This document shows positions 42,787 to 53,305 of a DNA stretch of 64,000 nucleotides, one piece after another. Under the pieces are notes generated by a model that saw only the letters and a program-made list of their open reading frames with translations, did not search any database and was not told the DNA's origin. Each line of letters starts with the position of its first letter. Positions within the stretch are counted from its first letter, which is position 1. A program made the position numbers and the translations under genes. Source of the DNA: Ornithodoros turicata. Lineage: Eukaryota > Arthropoda > Arachnida > Ixodida > Argasidae. The stretch spans positions 248,001-312,000 of the forward strand of contig NW_026999407.1 in the NCBI RefSeq assembly GCF_037126465.1, in the 5' to 3' direction.

Positions 42787-45342
42787 GCAGGCAGGCAACG
42801 TTTGAGCGGATGGCGTCAGAAGGTCACGTAACACGTGATTCCTCCCGTCAGAGTGAGCCAACTCACCACTGAAAGCCCAGTGCAAAGCCAGTGAAGTATA
42901 CAAGGTAAAAAAATAGCCGGAGGCCTTTGGCTGCCCGTATAGCATATGTTTGTAAGTCAAACGTCGCCATGCCAGTACTGGACAGCTGTTTCGACCTTCT
43001 TGGGTCTCATCAGCAGCACGCAGGCAGGCAACGTTTGAGCGGATGGCGTCAGAAGGTCACGTAACACGTGATTCCTCCCGTCAGAGTGAGCCAACTCACC
43101 ACTGAAAGCCCAGTGCAAAGCCAGTGAAGTATACAAGGTAAAAAAATAGCCGGAGGCCTTTGGCTGCCCGTATAGCATATGTTTGTAAGTCAAACGTCGC
43201 CATGCCAGTACTGGACAGCTGTTTCGACCTTCTTGGGTCTCATCAGCAGCACGCAGGCAGGCAACGTTTGAGCGGATGGCGTCAGAAGGTCACGTAACAC
43301 GTGATTCCTCCCGTCAGAGTGAGCCAACTCACCACTGAAAGCCCAGTGCAAAGCCAGTGAAGTATACAAGGTAAAAAAATAGCCGGAGGCCTTTGGCTGC
43401 CCGTATAGCATATGTTTGTAAGTCAAACGTCGCCATGCCAGTACTGGACAGCTGTTTCGACCTTCTTGGGTCTCATCAGCAGCACGCAGGCAGGCAACGT
43501 TTGAGCGGATGGCGTCAGAAGGTCACGTAACACGTGATTCCTCCCGTCAGAGTGAGCCAACTCACCACTGAAAGCCCAGTGCAAAGCCAGTGAAGTATAC
43601 AAGGTAAAAAAATAGCCGGAGGCCTTTGGCTGCCCGTATAGCATATGTTTGTAAGTCAAACGTCGCCATGCCAGTACTGGACAGCTGTTTCGACCTTCTT
43701 GGGTCTCATCAGCAGCACGCAGGCAGGCAACGTTTGAGCGGATGGCGTCAGAAGGTCACGTAACACGTGATTCCTCCCGTCAGAGTGAGCCAACTCACCA
43801 CTGAAAGCCCAGTGCAAAGCCAGTGAAGTATACAAGGTAAAAAAATAGCCGGAGGCCTTTGGCTGCCCGTATAGCATATGTTTGTAAGTCAAACGTCGCC
43901 ATGCCAGTACTGGACAGCTGTTTCGACCTTCTTGGGTCTCATCAGCAGCACGCAGGCAGGCAACGTTTGAGCGGATGGCGTCAGAAGGTCACGTAACACG
44001 TGATTCCTCCCGTCAGAGTGAGCCAACTCACCACTGAAAGCCCAGTGCAAAGCCAGTGAAGTATACAAGGTAAAAAAATAGCCGGAGGCCTTTGGCTGCC
44101 CGTATAGCATATGTTTGTAAGTCAAACGTCGCCATGCCAGTACTGGACAGCTGTTTCGACCTTCTTGGGTCTCATCAGCAGCACGCAGGCAGGCAACGTT
44201 TGAGCGGATGGCGTCAGAAGGTCACGTAACACGTGATTCCTCCCGTCAGAGTGAGCCAACTCACCACTGAAAGCCCAGTGCAAAGCCAGTGAAGTATACA
44301 AGGTAAAAAAATAGCCGGAGGCCTTTGGCTGCCCGTATAGCATATGTTTGTAAGTCAAACGTCGCCATGCCAGTACTGGACAGCTGTTTCGACCTTCTTG
44401 GGTCTCATCAGCAGCACGCAGGCAGGCAACGTTTGAGCGGATGGCGTCAGAAGGTCACGTAACACGTGATTCCTCCCGTCAGAGTGAGCCAACTCACCAC
44501 TGAAAGCCCAGTGCAAAGCCAGTGAAGTATACAAGGTAAAAAAATAGCCGGAGGCCTTTGGCTGCCCGTATAGCATATGTTTGTAAGTCAAACGTCGCCA
44601 TGCCAGTACTGGACAGCTGTTTCGACCTTCTTGGGTCTCATCAGCAGCACGCAGGCAGGCAACGTTTGAGCGGATGGCGTCAGAAGGTCACGTAACACGT
44701 GATTCCTCCCGTCAGAGTGAGCCAACTCACCACTGAAAGCCCAGTGCAAAGCCAGTGAAGTATACAAGGTAAAAAAATAGCCGGAGGCCTTTGGCTGCCC
44801 GTATAGCATATGTTTGTAAGTCAAACGTCGCCATGCCAGTACTGGACAGCTGTTTCGACCTTCTTGGGTCTCATCAGCAGCACGCAGGCAGGCAACGTTT
44901 GAGCGGATGGCGTCAGAAGGTCACGTAACACGTGATTCCTCCCGTCAGAGTGAGCCAACTCACCACTGAAAGCCCAGTGCAAAGCCAGTGAAGTACACAA
45001 GGGAAAAAATAGCTCCCGATATTGTTTATAGACGACCGTGAAACTTATTACGCGACGTGCTGGTGAACTCAAAAGTCACGAGGGAACAAAAATAATTCCT
45101 TGGCTGTAGTTTATCAATTTCTTTACGTAAACGAAAAGAAAAAAACTAAATATCTACAGCGGAAAGCGTGGAAGGGGGGAGGGGTATAGACGGTAGGGAG
45201 TCTGGAGCAGGTACCGGGAATCCTGATCGGGTCTTCCCAGTGTTGCCAAACGTGAACGTTGTCGGGAGGCAGTCCGCGCGGCTGCCATCGGATTGTTGCT
45301 CGGGGAATAACACTAGCAATTGCGTGGCTATTTTCGAGTTAA

Positions 45343-46030
45343 AGGGGCAATAAACAGGTATACAAGGTGCACGTTTTTTTAATGGGTTGTGATACGTTGC
45401 TGACGGTGAATGTCTTCCAAAAATTGTTGTCGCGAAAAACTAAATAATGGCTCGAAACCGACCGAATATTCGCTGCAGTCTTTCGCGCCCATGCCCCGCC
45501 TTGCGATGCCCAGGCGACAATAGCGACACGTCATTTTGACGTCGCGTACGATCGACCATTCAAAATGCCGGACGCTTGTACATTGATTTTGTTGTAACAT
45601 CGGGAAGTTAGGTGAATTCTAAACGTCTTGCCGCTTATCAATCCCAAGGTAGCCAGATGAAACGGTACCAAGAGCCCGCAATGTTACATTTCATGTGCGC
45701 ACTATGTTTTCAGTGTTGTATTGCTCCGCGACTTCACCAAGATGCTCCCACAACCGGTGGAGCCCGTCATTGGATGGGAGATCGAAATCTCCCCTACCTC
45801 CAGCGCCTGGAATGCGGTGTCGATATACGCTGGAACCTGGTGACGTGTCCTCGTTCCAAGGATGATGGAGAGGCTCACGGGGATTATGGGATTATGCTCT
45901 TTGAATGGCATTGTTTCGTGGTAAAGACGTTCGCTAGAAGTAAATGAATTTCACATTTTGACATCGTGAGACACGTTTTTTCAGGGAGCATAATAACTGG
46001 AGAATGTTCGTCGAGCTGTTTAGTGCCCCT
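45343..46030. mobile_element. piggyBac-like MITE
   Basis: Ends AGGGGCAATAAACAG and CTGTTTAGTGCCCCT with TTAA immediately outside both (45339-45342 and 46031-46034). It is 688 bp with no transposase. It inserted in the first intron of the minus-strand secreted-protein gene, 26 bp past the donor. Confidence 0.85.
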
Positions 46031-46056
46031 TTAAAGAGTAGAAATTGCATTCTTAC

Positions 46057-46109
46057 CGTGCGGTGCCGATCAGAGTCAGGACAATCATGGCGACGAGAAC
46101 CAACTTCAT
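46057..46109 (-). CDS. Signal-peptide first exon of a secreted protein
   Basis: The ATG at 46109 opens MKLVLVAMIVLTLIGTA plus two bases (CG) before a consensus donor (CACG|GTAAGA). This is a complete hydrophobic signal-peptide core ending in small residues, typical of tick salivary protein genes. A TATA box and initiator lie just upstream. The exon ends in phase 2. Downstream on this strand the cysteine-rich last exon (31269, phase 0) and the Kunitz exon (7693, phase 1) are candidates for the same gene or cluster, but neither joins in frame directly. Confidence 0.8.
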
Positions 46110-46156
46110 CTTCGAATTAGGTTTAGTGCAATTCTTGCCTCTCCTTCGCGTAGGCC

Positions 46157-46193
46157 AGGTACTGGGCTCGTCTGAGACACGCTTTAAATATAA
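46157..46193 (-). promoter_or_regulatory. TATA box and initiator of the signal-peptide gene
   Basis: TATATTTAAAG (46193-46183) lies 30 bp upstream of an initiator-like CCAGTA whose A is 46163. This would give a 5' leader of about 54 nt before the ATG at 46109. The spacing is what arthropod TATA promoters show. Confidence 0.65.
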
Positions 46194-46199
46194 TCTATC

Positions 46200-47815
46200 C
46201 TCAGCAAAGCGGCAGCTGGAACGCAAGTGGTTTCACCTGATCGAATCCAATACCGCAGAACTGTCAAGACATGACAACATGAAATATCTTTCAACTTAGA
46301 AAGGTCAACGTGTCATGGCTTCGACATTTCTCGGATGATTGATTCCAGATAAACGTCCCTTCGGAAAAAAAATATATATATATGTTTTGTAACACTCCAC
46401 ACGGGGCGTTCAATAACGTCTAAGAGTAATTTAAAAAAAAAACGAAAGCTCTAGTACCCAGACATTTGGCGTGCAGGAAATATTGTTCCACTGACCCTTC
46501 GTTCATCGAGAAATCCTTGTCATCGAAGGTGATTCGTCAAATGTGGAAACAGCAACAAGTCAATGAGGCCAGGGTCCGGAGAATTGCTTGATGGTTGACA
46601 ACTTGGAATCATCACCGAAAATGTTCTCTATGTTCTCTTAGAGCTTATGGACTTGAACGTGTTTGTAGCAAACACCTGTGCACTGAAAAGGGAAAAAAAA
46701 GTATGCATACATTGCGTTACTGGTAGGCAGAAGATAAAGTACCTGCAAATTGATATGGACACAGCATGGGGATGTCTTCCTTCCTTGTTTGTTTGTTTGT
46801 TTACTGCTACCACTCGTATGTTCGTTCATAAAACAGTGATCAATAAAGCAATCTACAAGCTTTGCTGTCTGTAGAATGTATTTTACTGTGCAGTGACTGT
46901 CTGGTTACTCCAGAAGGGTATATGGCAGACCTTTATTGTGCATGAAAGGGATGCTGTTGTGATCTTGCAGTGTTCACCACCAAACCATTGAGTGTACCTC
47001 TGTCAAGATAGCAGGCATTCGATGCTGCCCACAAGCACCTGAGAGAAAAGTGAGATCTTCACCTCAGTGAAAGCGAATAAACATACACGTGGTCAGGCAG
47101 CACCTACTGCATTCCACATCAAAAAGGCAAAAACATTTGTGTGCATGAGAAGGAAAGTTTTCCCTTATGGCATGTACGTACAGCACATGCTTGGAGGACT
47201 TTTCTTTCCTAATGGTCCCCAGAGCCACCTGGCAAAATCTTTGTAGGCAACGTGCCCAAAGTTCCTGCATGTACCATGGGCAGCGGAAAATTATGATATG
47301 TAACTTTAATGCTAACAAACTGAAGGCACATGCGAATAAACTGACTCGTTCACTTCGATGTTCCTGATAAGGGCGTAGTCGTCGCTTTCTCTCACCTAGC
47401 AGCAGGACACCTGGTGCACCTGAGTGCCCAACCACAGTATTTCAAAGTACCGATTTCTTGAAATGCAACCGCTGCGCTGCTTCAGTAACGTCTCATTTCG
47501 CAGCAACAAAGGCATTCCTCTCCTGTCGGCATTGGCACTTATTTGCTGCAAGGACACCTTTCCGCAGTACCACATTTCCGCTGTGAGGCTCTCAACATTT
47601 TCATTACACACGAAGCCTGTTTCCCACGCGGCCAGGTGACGGCGACGACGGCAATTCACCCTCCGTCGACAATTCTGCGGACGGCATCGTGTCGTGCTGT
47701 GCCTTCGGCGTGCCCTCGTAAGGAGCAAAAGTTTTTGCAAGCGTGACTGCTGGACTATAATCCAACAGTCACGCCGGCAAAGCCAAAACAGCACGCCCTA
47801 GGGCTTCGGATATAT
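46200..47815. other. Unassigned interval
   Basis: The minus-strand frames 47064-47435 and 47396-47794 (123 and 132 codons) have no domain I recognise. A TA tract is at 46374-46384. No exon is supported. Confidence 0.35.
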
Positions 47816-48356
47816 TGTAGTGAAGATAACGACACGTCAGATGACGACGATGACTCGCGCCACTCCCGCGCGGCTGTCTGAATAAACCTATTCCTACGGT
47901 CACGCCTACCTGCGCTTTCGGTACGACGAACGCCATCGGCAAGTCCGCTACGAAGTCGGCGACGAAGTCCTTCTATGGACTCCGCTTCGTGTACCCGGCC
48001 GCTCATCGAAGCTTATGAAGCGCTATGTTGGCCCATACCGTGTCACTCGAAAGCTTTCACCCCTCAACTATGAAGTGACGCCCCTTACCCCACCACCTGA
48101 TCGTCGATCCCGTGGCACCGAAGTCGTCCATGTCATGCGGATGAAGCCTTTCGTCACTCTCCCTGGCCACACACCCGAGACCACGGCTTCACAGTCCACC
48201 GCTCCCGACATCACCGGGCTTCCGTCTTCCGAGGGGGGGCAATGTAGTGAAGATAACGACACGTCAGATGACGACGATGACTCGCGCCACTCCCGCGCGG
48301 CTGTCTGAATAAACCTATTCCTACGGTCACGCCTACCTGCGCTCTTCCGCTCTACA
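47816..48356 (+). mobile_element. Deletion-derivative Ty3/gypsy LTR element
   Basis: LTRs start TGTAGTGAAGATAACGACAC; the 3' LTR (48243-48356, 114 bp) ends GCTCTACA and the 5' LTR (47816-47916) lacks its last part. ATAT flanks both sides. A polypurine tract GAGGGGGGGCAA abuts the 3' LTR. Between the LTRs remains only the end of pol: VRYEVGDEVLLWTPLRVPGR, then KLMKRYVGPYRVTRKLSPLN, the integrase C-terminal GPY/F module. The frame reads through the polypurine tract and into the LTR, ending in an acidic tail. No gag, protease or RT is left. Confidence 0.9.
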
Positions 48357-48695
48357 ATATCCGGATATATCCGAAGCTCCAGTGCATTCAGGTTTGGTAA
48401 ATTCGACATCACACGGCGTGCACCCCAAAATATTTCGGCCATTACGGTGTCGCCACAGACTGGGACGCGGATGAGAAAGGCGAGACTAGCCATAGCCGAC
48501 ACGAGACAACCCAGTGTTGTTGCTTAGTGGGTACTCAGCCTTGCGCTCTAATGCAATCTTTGAAATTCGGTTATTCAAAGAAAAAAGGGATTTTAAAAAA
48601 TACGTCGTAACTGTACTCTTGTACTGTACGAAATGTACTCTTTTTAGGCTTTCATAAAATCATAAGGTTACCCTGAGTTGAAATCCACTTTACAG

Positions 48696-48696
<1 letters not shown>
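48357..48696. other. Gene-less interval
   Basis: No gene or bounded repeat is visible; a (TA)n tract begins at 48699. Confidence 0.4.
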
Positions 48697-48740
<44 letters not shown>

Positions 48741-48742
<2 letters not shown>

Positions 48743-48925
48743 TCATTGAACGATGCGACAGCACCAGAGGACACGTGTTTCGCCGTGTTTGCGGCTCGTC
48801 GGCCCTGGGTAGCTGTGCATCGTTCGGGATTGGCAAACCAGGGGTCACTCAGCGAGCGATATACACCTGGGAGGGTGACTGAGCACTCCCCAATGCCACA
48901 GTGCAAGCCAGTGAATTATAAAGAG
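48741..48925 (-). mobile_element. Retrozyme-like unit, most diverged
   Basis: It sits between a (TA)n tract (48699-48740) and the palindrome 48926-49071. Shared with the other units: the hammerhead architecture and the edge CACAGTGCAAGCCAGTGAAT. It is shorter than the array unit, about 185 bp before the palindrome. Confidence 0.75.
48764..48808 (-). ncRNA. Hammerhead ribozyme with U4-to-C core change
   Basis: Minus strand: stem I CCAGGG/CUCUGG, box CCGACGA, stem II GCCG-CAAACA-CGGC, GAA, stem III ACACGUGU, cleavage base C (complement of 48770). After a UAC/U internal loop the stem continues ACAGC/GCUGU and GAACGAUGC/GCAUCGUUC. All helices are intact, but the box has C where U is invariant, so activity is doubtful. 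Confidence 0.85.
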
Positions 48926-49068
48926 GGGGGAAAAGCCATGAAAAAAAAAAGTAAATGATGCTAGACGTGTTTGAAATTCAAACTTACAGATAGAAGCCAT
49001 TTTAATCTGTAAGTTTGAATTTCAAACACGTCTAGCATCATTTACTTATTTTTTTTCATGGCTTTTCC

Positions 49069-49071
<3 letters not shown>
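48926..49071. repeat. Near-perfect palindrome, arms about 65 bp
   Basis: GGGGAAAAGCCATG, GTAAATGATGCTAGACGTGT and TTGAAATTCAAACTTACAGA pair with exact reverse complements; the loop is about 14 bp. (TA)n follows directly (49073-49118). It is probably the other part of the 48741 retrozyme insertion. Confidence 0.9.
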
Positions 49072-49119
<48 letters not shown>

Positions 49120-49149
49120 TACAGGAGTAATTAAACCGGCAACAAATTT

Positions 49150-49560
49150 AAGTGGTCTCAACTGCACACCAAAAATGTCACAACTTCTGCTATTACGTAG
49201 AGAAAGCATTGCTGAATAGAGATCATTTTTACTAAAGGGAGCAAGGATTCGCTCGTGCGATCAATATCTTGTGCAAGATATGGCTGTGCCTCTTCACGTA
49301 CGGCGATGTTGACAAAGTGCCGGTTTAAAGCATTCGCAAGGGGAATACCAGACAAAATAGTGCCGTCTACAAGAACATTTGTTAATCGTGGGGACCAGTT
49401 CTGACAGTGCATCACCCTCTTAATTATTTTCCAAAGTGCGTCAGATGATTGCGTTGCATGGTTGCATTCAGCTTCACCTTCACTGTCGGCCTTTCTGCGT
49501 GTGAGCGTACGTTGGAATAGTTGATAGATGCTAATAACGAAACACGTGGTCGACACTGAG
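49150..49560 (-). pseudogene. LINE pol fragment between endonuclease and RT
   Basis: LWKIIKRVMHCQNWSPRLTN followed by VDGTILSGIPLANALNRHFV and NIA matches the spacer before the RT domain in CR1/Jockey-type elements (DG..LS...IAN.FN.FFVNI). It is truncated at both ends. Confidence 0.7.
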
Positions 49561-49669
49561 TCATCTTTTTTTTTTCTTGGTAAGGATGAGAAAGAGCGGA
49601 TTCCTAGAAGATGCTAATACCAACATACAATAGTCAATCTATTTTCACGTAATCCCAGGCAGCACAATG

Positions 49670-49805
49670 TACTGAAAGTCGAGTGCAATAGGGGTGGACG
49701 GGTAGGTGAAAGGCCTTGAACAGACTCGTGAATCAACAGAACATTGATAAGACGCATACCGTCCACCCCTATTGCACTCGACTTTCAGTACATTGTGCTG
49801 CTTGG
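49670..49805. repeat. Inverted repeat
   Basis: CAGCACAATGTACTGAAAGT and GCAATAGGGGTGGACGG recur as reverse complements at 49760-49802, with a loop of about 50 bp. Confidence 0.8.
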
Positions 49806-49974
49806 GATGGGTTTCAACAAATGTCAGGAGACGTGAGCATGTCCTCATACTGGTAATCATAACCAAGGACACGAGCGTCGAATTCTACTTATCCGAGTGC
49901 TGTCCCTTCCAGGGAAAACGATATTTCTGCTAGCGATATTACTGGAACGATGTTTCTGAGAAACGATGTATACC

Positions 49975-50326
49975 TAGGGCCTGACTTTTTCGGGTTTTCT
50001 TTTTGGCCAAATTAGGGGGGTAAATATCGTGTGATATTTTTCATTCGAAAATTCGGGTGTATTCGGGTTAAATCCCGTTACGGCATATTCTGTCGTCAGG
50101 AATTCGGGCGTATTCGGTTGATTTTTTTTTTGTTTAATAAAAATTTGTCTTAACATGGAACTAATGTTTAGCGATGTTATCAAACTTTATTTTAATGCAC
50201 GCTTATGAGTGTGCCACGCGACCCGGATGTTTTCGGGTAGGTTCGGGTTAAACCCGAATTTTACAGATTTCGTTCGGGGGTAAATATCGGGCAGATACGA
50301 GTTTAACCCTAAAAAGTCAGGCTCTA
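49975..50326. mobile_element. hAT-like non-autonomous element, family 9
   Basis: Ends TAGGGCCTGACTTTTTCGGG and AAAAAGTCAGGCTCTA. A perfect 8-bp duplication TGTATACC lies at 49967-49974 and 50327-50334. ATTCGGGTGTATTCGGG words repeat inside. 352 bp. Confidence 0.94.
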
Positions 50327-50869
50327 TGTATACCCTATTTGCAATGAGGGAAGGTAAAACGGGTTGGAGCGCTTTATTACAATTATTTATTATTTATTTA
50401 TTCGATGTACCCCAAAAGGCCCCTTGGGGCATGACATGGGGGGGTGGGATAAGGACGGACATAACGCAGACGAGAGAAAATAAAATAAAGAAAAGTATGT
50501 ACGATGCTTGATACACATGAACCACATATCATTGGTCGGGAACCTCTACAGTTCCAAGAGCCATATTTCACCTCCCCCCTCGTCGACTTCTTTCCAGGGG
50601 CCGCAGGTGAGATTCGAACCCATTCTAAAATAAGCCTAAATTAGCCTGCCGAAATGATTAATCGCTGTTGAGTGACAAGCTGACCCTTCCACAAGTGCAA
50701 CTAATATACTGTAAGCTTGCTTGTTGCGCTCACAAAGTTATGGTCTAGAGAATACGCCAAACACGTTTTGTTAATATTAAGCGCGGGAAAGGCAACACAG
50801 AGAGCCCACTTTTGCTTTAGGAATTCGCCCAACTAAATACCGGGATGTTCGTCGTGTGCTCGGTCTGCC
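50327..50869. other. Gene-less interval
   Basis: No gene seen. A G-rich run at 50439-50447 and CACATGAACCAC words recur here and near 51975. Confidence 0.35.
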
Positions 50870-51835
50870 ACCAGCTCCGGCGGTAACGCGTGCGCTTGGA
50901 GACTGGGAGGTCCGCGGTTCGAATCCGCGGGCCGGCTGTGCCGTCTGGGGTTTTTCCTGGGTTTCCCTCAGATTAGAGCCCTGCACCATCCGCGGATGGA
51001 AGCGGATATCCGCAAGATACTTGCGGATTCGGATGAAAATTTAGAGCTTTCTGCGGTGTGCGGATCGGATGCGGACGGCGCGAGGTCGGATGCGGATCGG
51101 ATGCGGATACGAAGGCGGCGGATCGGTAGCGGATCGGATGCGGATATACGGCGCGCTGTGATTTTTCCACGAGCAATTTATATGTATTGCGCGCCGACAG
51201 CGAGCGCATGCTTGGGTTCGCCTTCGACCATGCACGGCCAAGATGGAAGAGAAGGCATTCTGTCGTCTTGAACCATGCGAGCACCGACGAGGTAGCGTTC
51301 CACGCGTTCCAGAAGTCTCCCCATATCGCGTTTGTTGAAATGTTTACCTTTGCTTGTCCTTGTGAGTCCTTCCGTGACAGCATGGAGGCATCCGAAATTA
51401 TACCAACAAGTGCTTCCTGCGGTGTTTACGCGTCCTTCGAAACGTGCGGATTTTGCGGATCGGATGCGGATGGTGCGTTTTTCTCAGCGGATCGGATGCG
51501 GATGTGAACTCTTGTGTATGCTGCGGATGCGGATCGGACGCGGTAACGTGTGCGCGGATGCGGGTCGGATGCGGATGCCAAAAATCTCATCCGCGCAGGG
51601 CTCTACCTCAGATGTGTAATAGGCGTATGCCGGCACAGTTCCCCTGAAGTCGGCCCATGGACGCAGCTATCCTCCCCTGATTCCGCCCGGTCTTCCACTT
51701 CACCCTTTCCTCTCCTCCTCTCCACCACATTTCCCTTCCCGAGAAACATGGCGCCTAATCAGGCAGGCAGACCTCTCGGTTCCTCCCAACGACACTCCTC
51801 CTCCTCCTCCTCCTCTGCTCGGTCTGCCCCCCAAC
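50870..51835 (+). mobile_element. tRNA-derived SINE (type 2), split by a hAT-like element
   Basis: The head CACCAGCTCCGGCGGTAACG (short deletion in the A box) and the B box GGTTCGAATCC, then the standard body up to CCTCAGAT at 50973. It resumes at 51606 with CCTCAGATGTGTAATAGG and runs to a (CTC)n end. The two parts join perfectly to the 29402 consensus. Confidence 0.93.
50974..51605. mobile_element. hAT-like non-autonomous element, family 10, GCGGAT-rich
   Basis: Ends TAGAGCCCTGCACCATCCG and CATCCGCGCAGGGCTCTA, with a perfect 8-bp duplication CCTCAGAT (50966-50973, 51606-51613). Both ends are packed with GCGGATCGGATGCGGAT words; the centre is ordinary sequence. No transposase. Confidence 0.95.
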
Positions 51836-53305
51836 TGTAGCGCATCCGGCCCGCTGGTTCCCGACCTCTGCACTAGGCAGTAAAACAGAAGCGAAGACAG
51901 AACGTCAAGGGATATAGGGCGACAGTGAACAGAGAGAGAGAAAAAAAAAGAGAAGGATGAACAATGCTTGTTACACATGAACCACTAGGTAGTAAAACAT
52001 AAGCCAAAACAGAACATCAGGGAATATAAGGCAACAGTGTACAGGAAAGCCTAATCCGGTTATGCTAGTTATAAATTGGTGAATGCTGATTGATGTGGCT
52101 AAGGAGTGAGTGGTGGTCCTCGATAAATGCTATTTGTGAGGGGAGGTCGTTCCAATCAATGGCTGTTCTGCGGAAGAAGGATTTAGAAAATGCGTCGGGT
52201 CTTGCAGTCGTAGCGGATGACTTTCTACTGATTATCACGACGGGGAAAGTTTAGCGGAGAGCGAGAAATTGGGGATATGTGATGAGGTATAAGCAAGGTA
52301 TATCTAAACAGGTAGCGCAACTCCCATAGGCCCCTGTGTCTTCAGAATGACGCCATGATTGAGACGGTCAGCGCCATCCATCCGTTGCGCGGACTACTAC
52401 GATTGTAAATAAATGGCGTCAGAGGTGACGTCAGCAGTATGAATAATAAGTAGTGCATAATTGGCCATGGCACGTTTTCGTTCGCGCACTTCGTTTGCGT
52501 TGTATTCCCTTTTCCTCACCCGTGCAACAGTACCAGACGAGAACACAGAAAAAATATATCGTATTAGGTTTAATGAAACATATCAATACGAAATATATAT
52601 AGTTATCACATATCTTGACAACTCCAAACTGAAGGGCACCGTGATATCGCACAAAAACGAGGAAGGTTCACTTAAGCCCCATTTCTCACCTAGAGCAATA
52701 CGCACACACAGTGATTAGACGTTTGCATTTATTCAATGAGTGCCCATTGCAACAAAACATGACATCGTTGGTGCACAGCTGATTCCTGCTAACACTCACG
52801 CTATCATGACCGCTCGTCCCGTGAATTTTTTTTTTTTTTAAAGGGGGCCAGCAACAGGGGATGCATTGTATTCATGAGTTCACACGTGTTAATCTTGGCC
52901 TACAACTCCGAGATGTGACGTCGCTACCTGTTTAACCCAAAGGGTGTACGAACCCCGCATTACAATGCACGAACACACGGCACGGATACACAGATGCACG
53001 GATAAACACGCCCGGCCACTGTGACGTAAAGGAGCAGGATACGGAAACGTACTCGGGTGGTAGATGATTTCGTATGTGTGCACGAGTGGGGCAACAAAAA
53101 ATTTTTTCTACATTGAAATTATGAATAACCTATTAGTACGCACACAAGCCATGCCCACGTTCTAAAGTTTTTATCTTTACGATCGTACCTCTACTGTACA
53201 CATCCAGGATCGCTCGCGCCTCATGATGGTAGCCTTGCCGATGGGTCTGATTTAGTATTTTCGCTTGTTTTCGCTACCTGTTTAGATATACCTTGGTATA
53301 AGTTC
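51836..53305. other. Gene-less interval
   Basis: AAACAGAAGC...ACAGAACG words repeat at 51880 and 52000. A T11 run is at 52828. No exon or element boundary can be supported. Confidence 0.35.

Larger units (their letters stand above)
42438..45013 (-). repeat. Retrozyme-like tandem array, eleven 233-bp units
   Basis: Units repeat with an exact 233-bp period from about 42438; landmarks are AAAAAAATAGCCGGAGGCC, GCATATGTTTGTAAGTC, CGTAACACGTGATTCCTCCC and GCAAAGCCAGTGAAGTATAC. Units 2 to 11 look identical on reading except a T/C change in the last (GTACACAAG). Unit 1 differs at several sites. Each unit carries one hammerhead on the minus strand. Metazoan retrozymes are tandem repeats of about 170-400 bp with one type I hammerhead per unit, copied through circular RNA; this array fits that description. 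The identical 78-codon frames are by-products of the repeat. Confidence 0.93.

Noticed and set aside
42438..45013. CRISPR array
   Set aside because: Whole 233-bp units repeat without short repeats and variable spacers, and the genome is eukaryotic.
42422..45072. Ten identical 78-codon frames on the minus strand (a possible repeat protein family)
   Set aside because: They are one frame of the 233-bp ribozyme repeat, which is not a multiple of three, so the frames do not join. They have no domain or codon signal and the RNA fold explains the sequence.
45612..45947. 111-codon plus-strand frame
   Set aside because: It lies wholly within the TTAA-flanked piggyBac-like element and has no transposase motif (no DDD region recognisable).
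47064..47794. Harbinger-type nuclease on the minus strand
   Set aside because: I compared the frames with the expected DG(T/S)H and helix-turn-helix patterns and found none.
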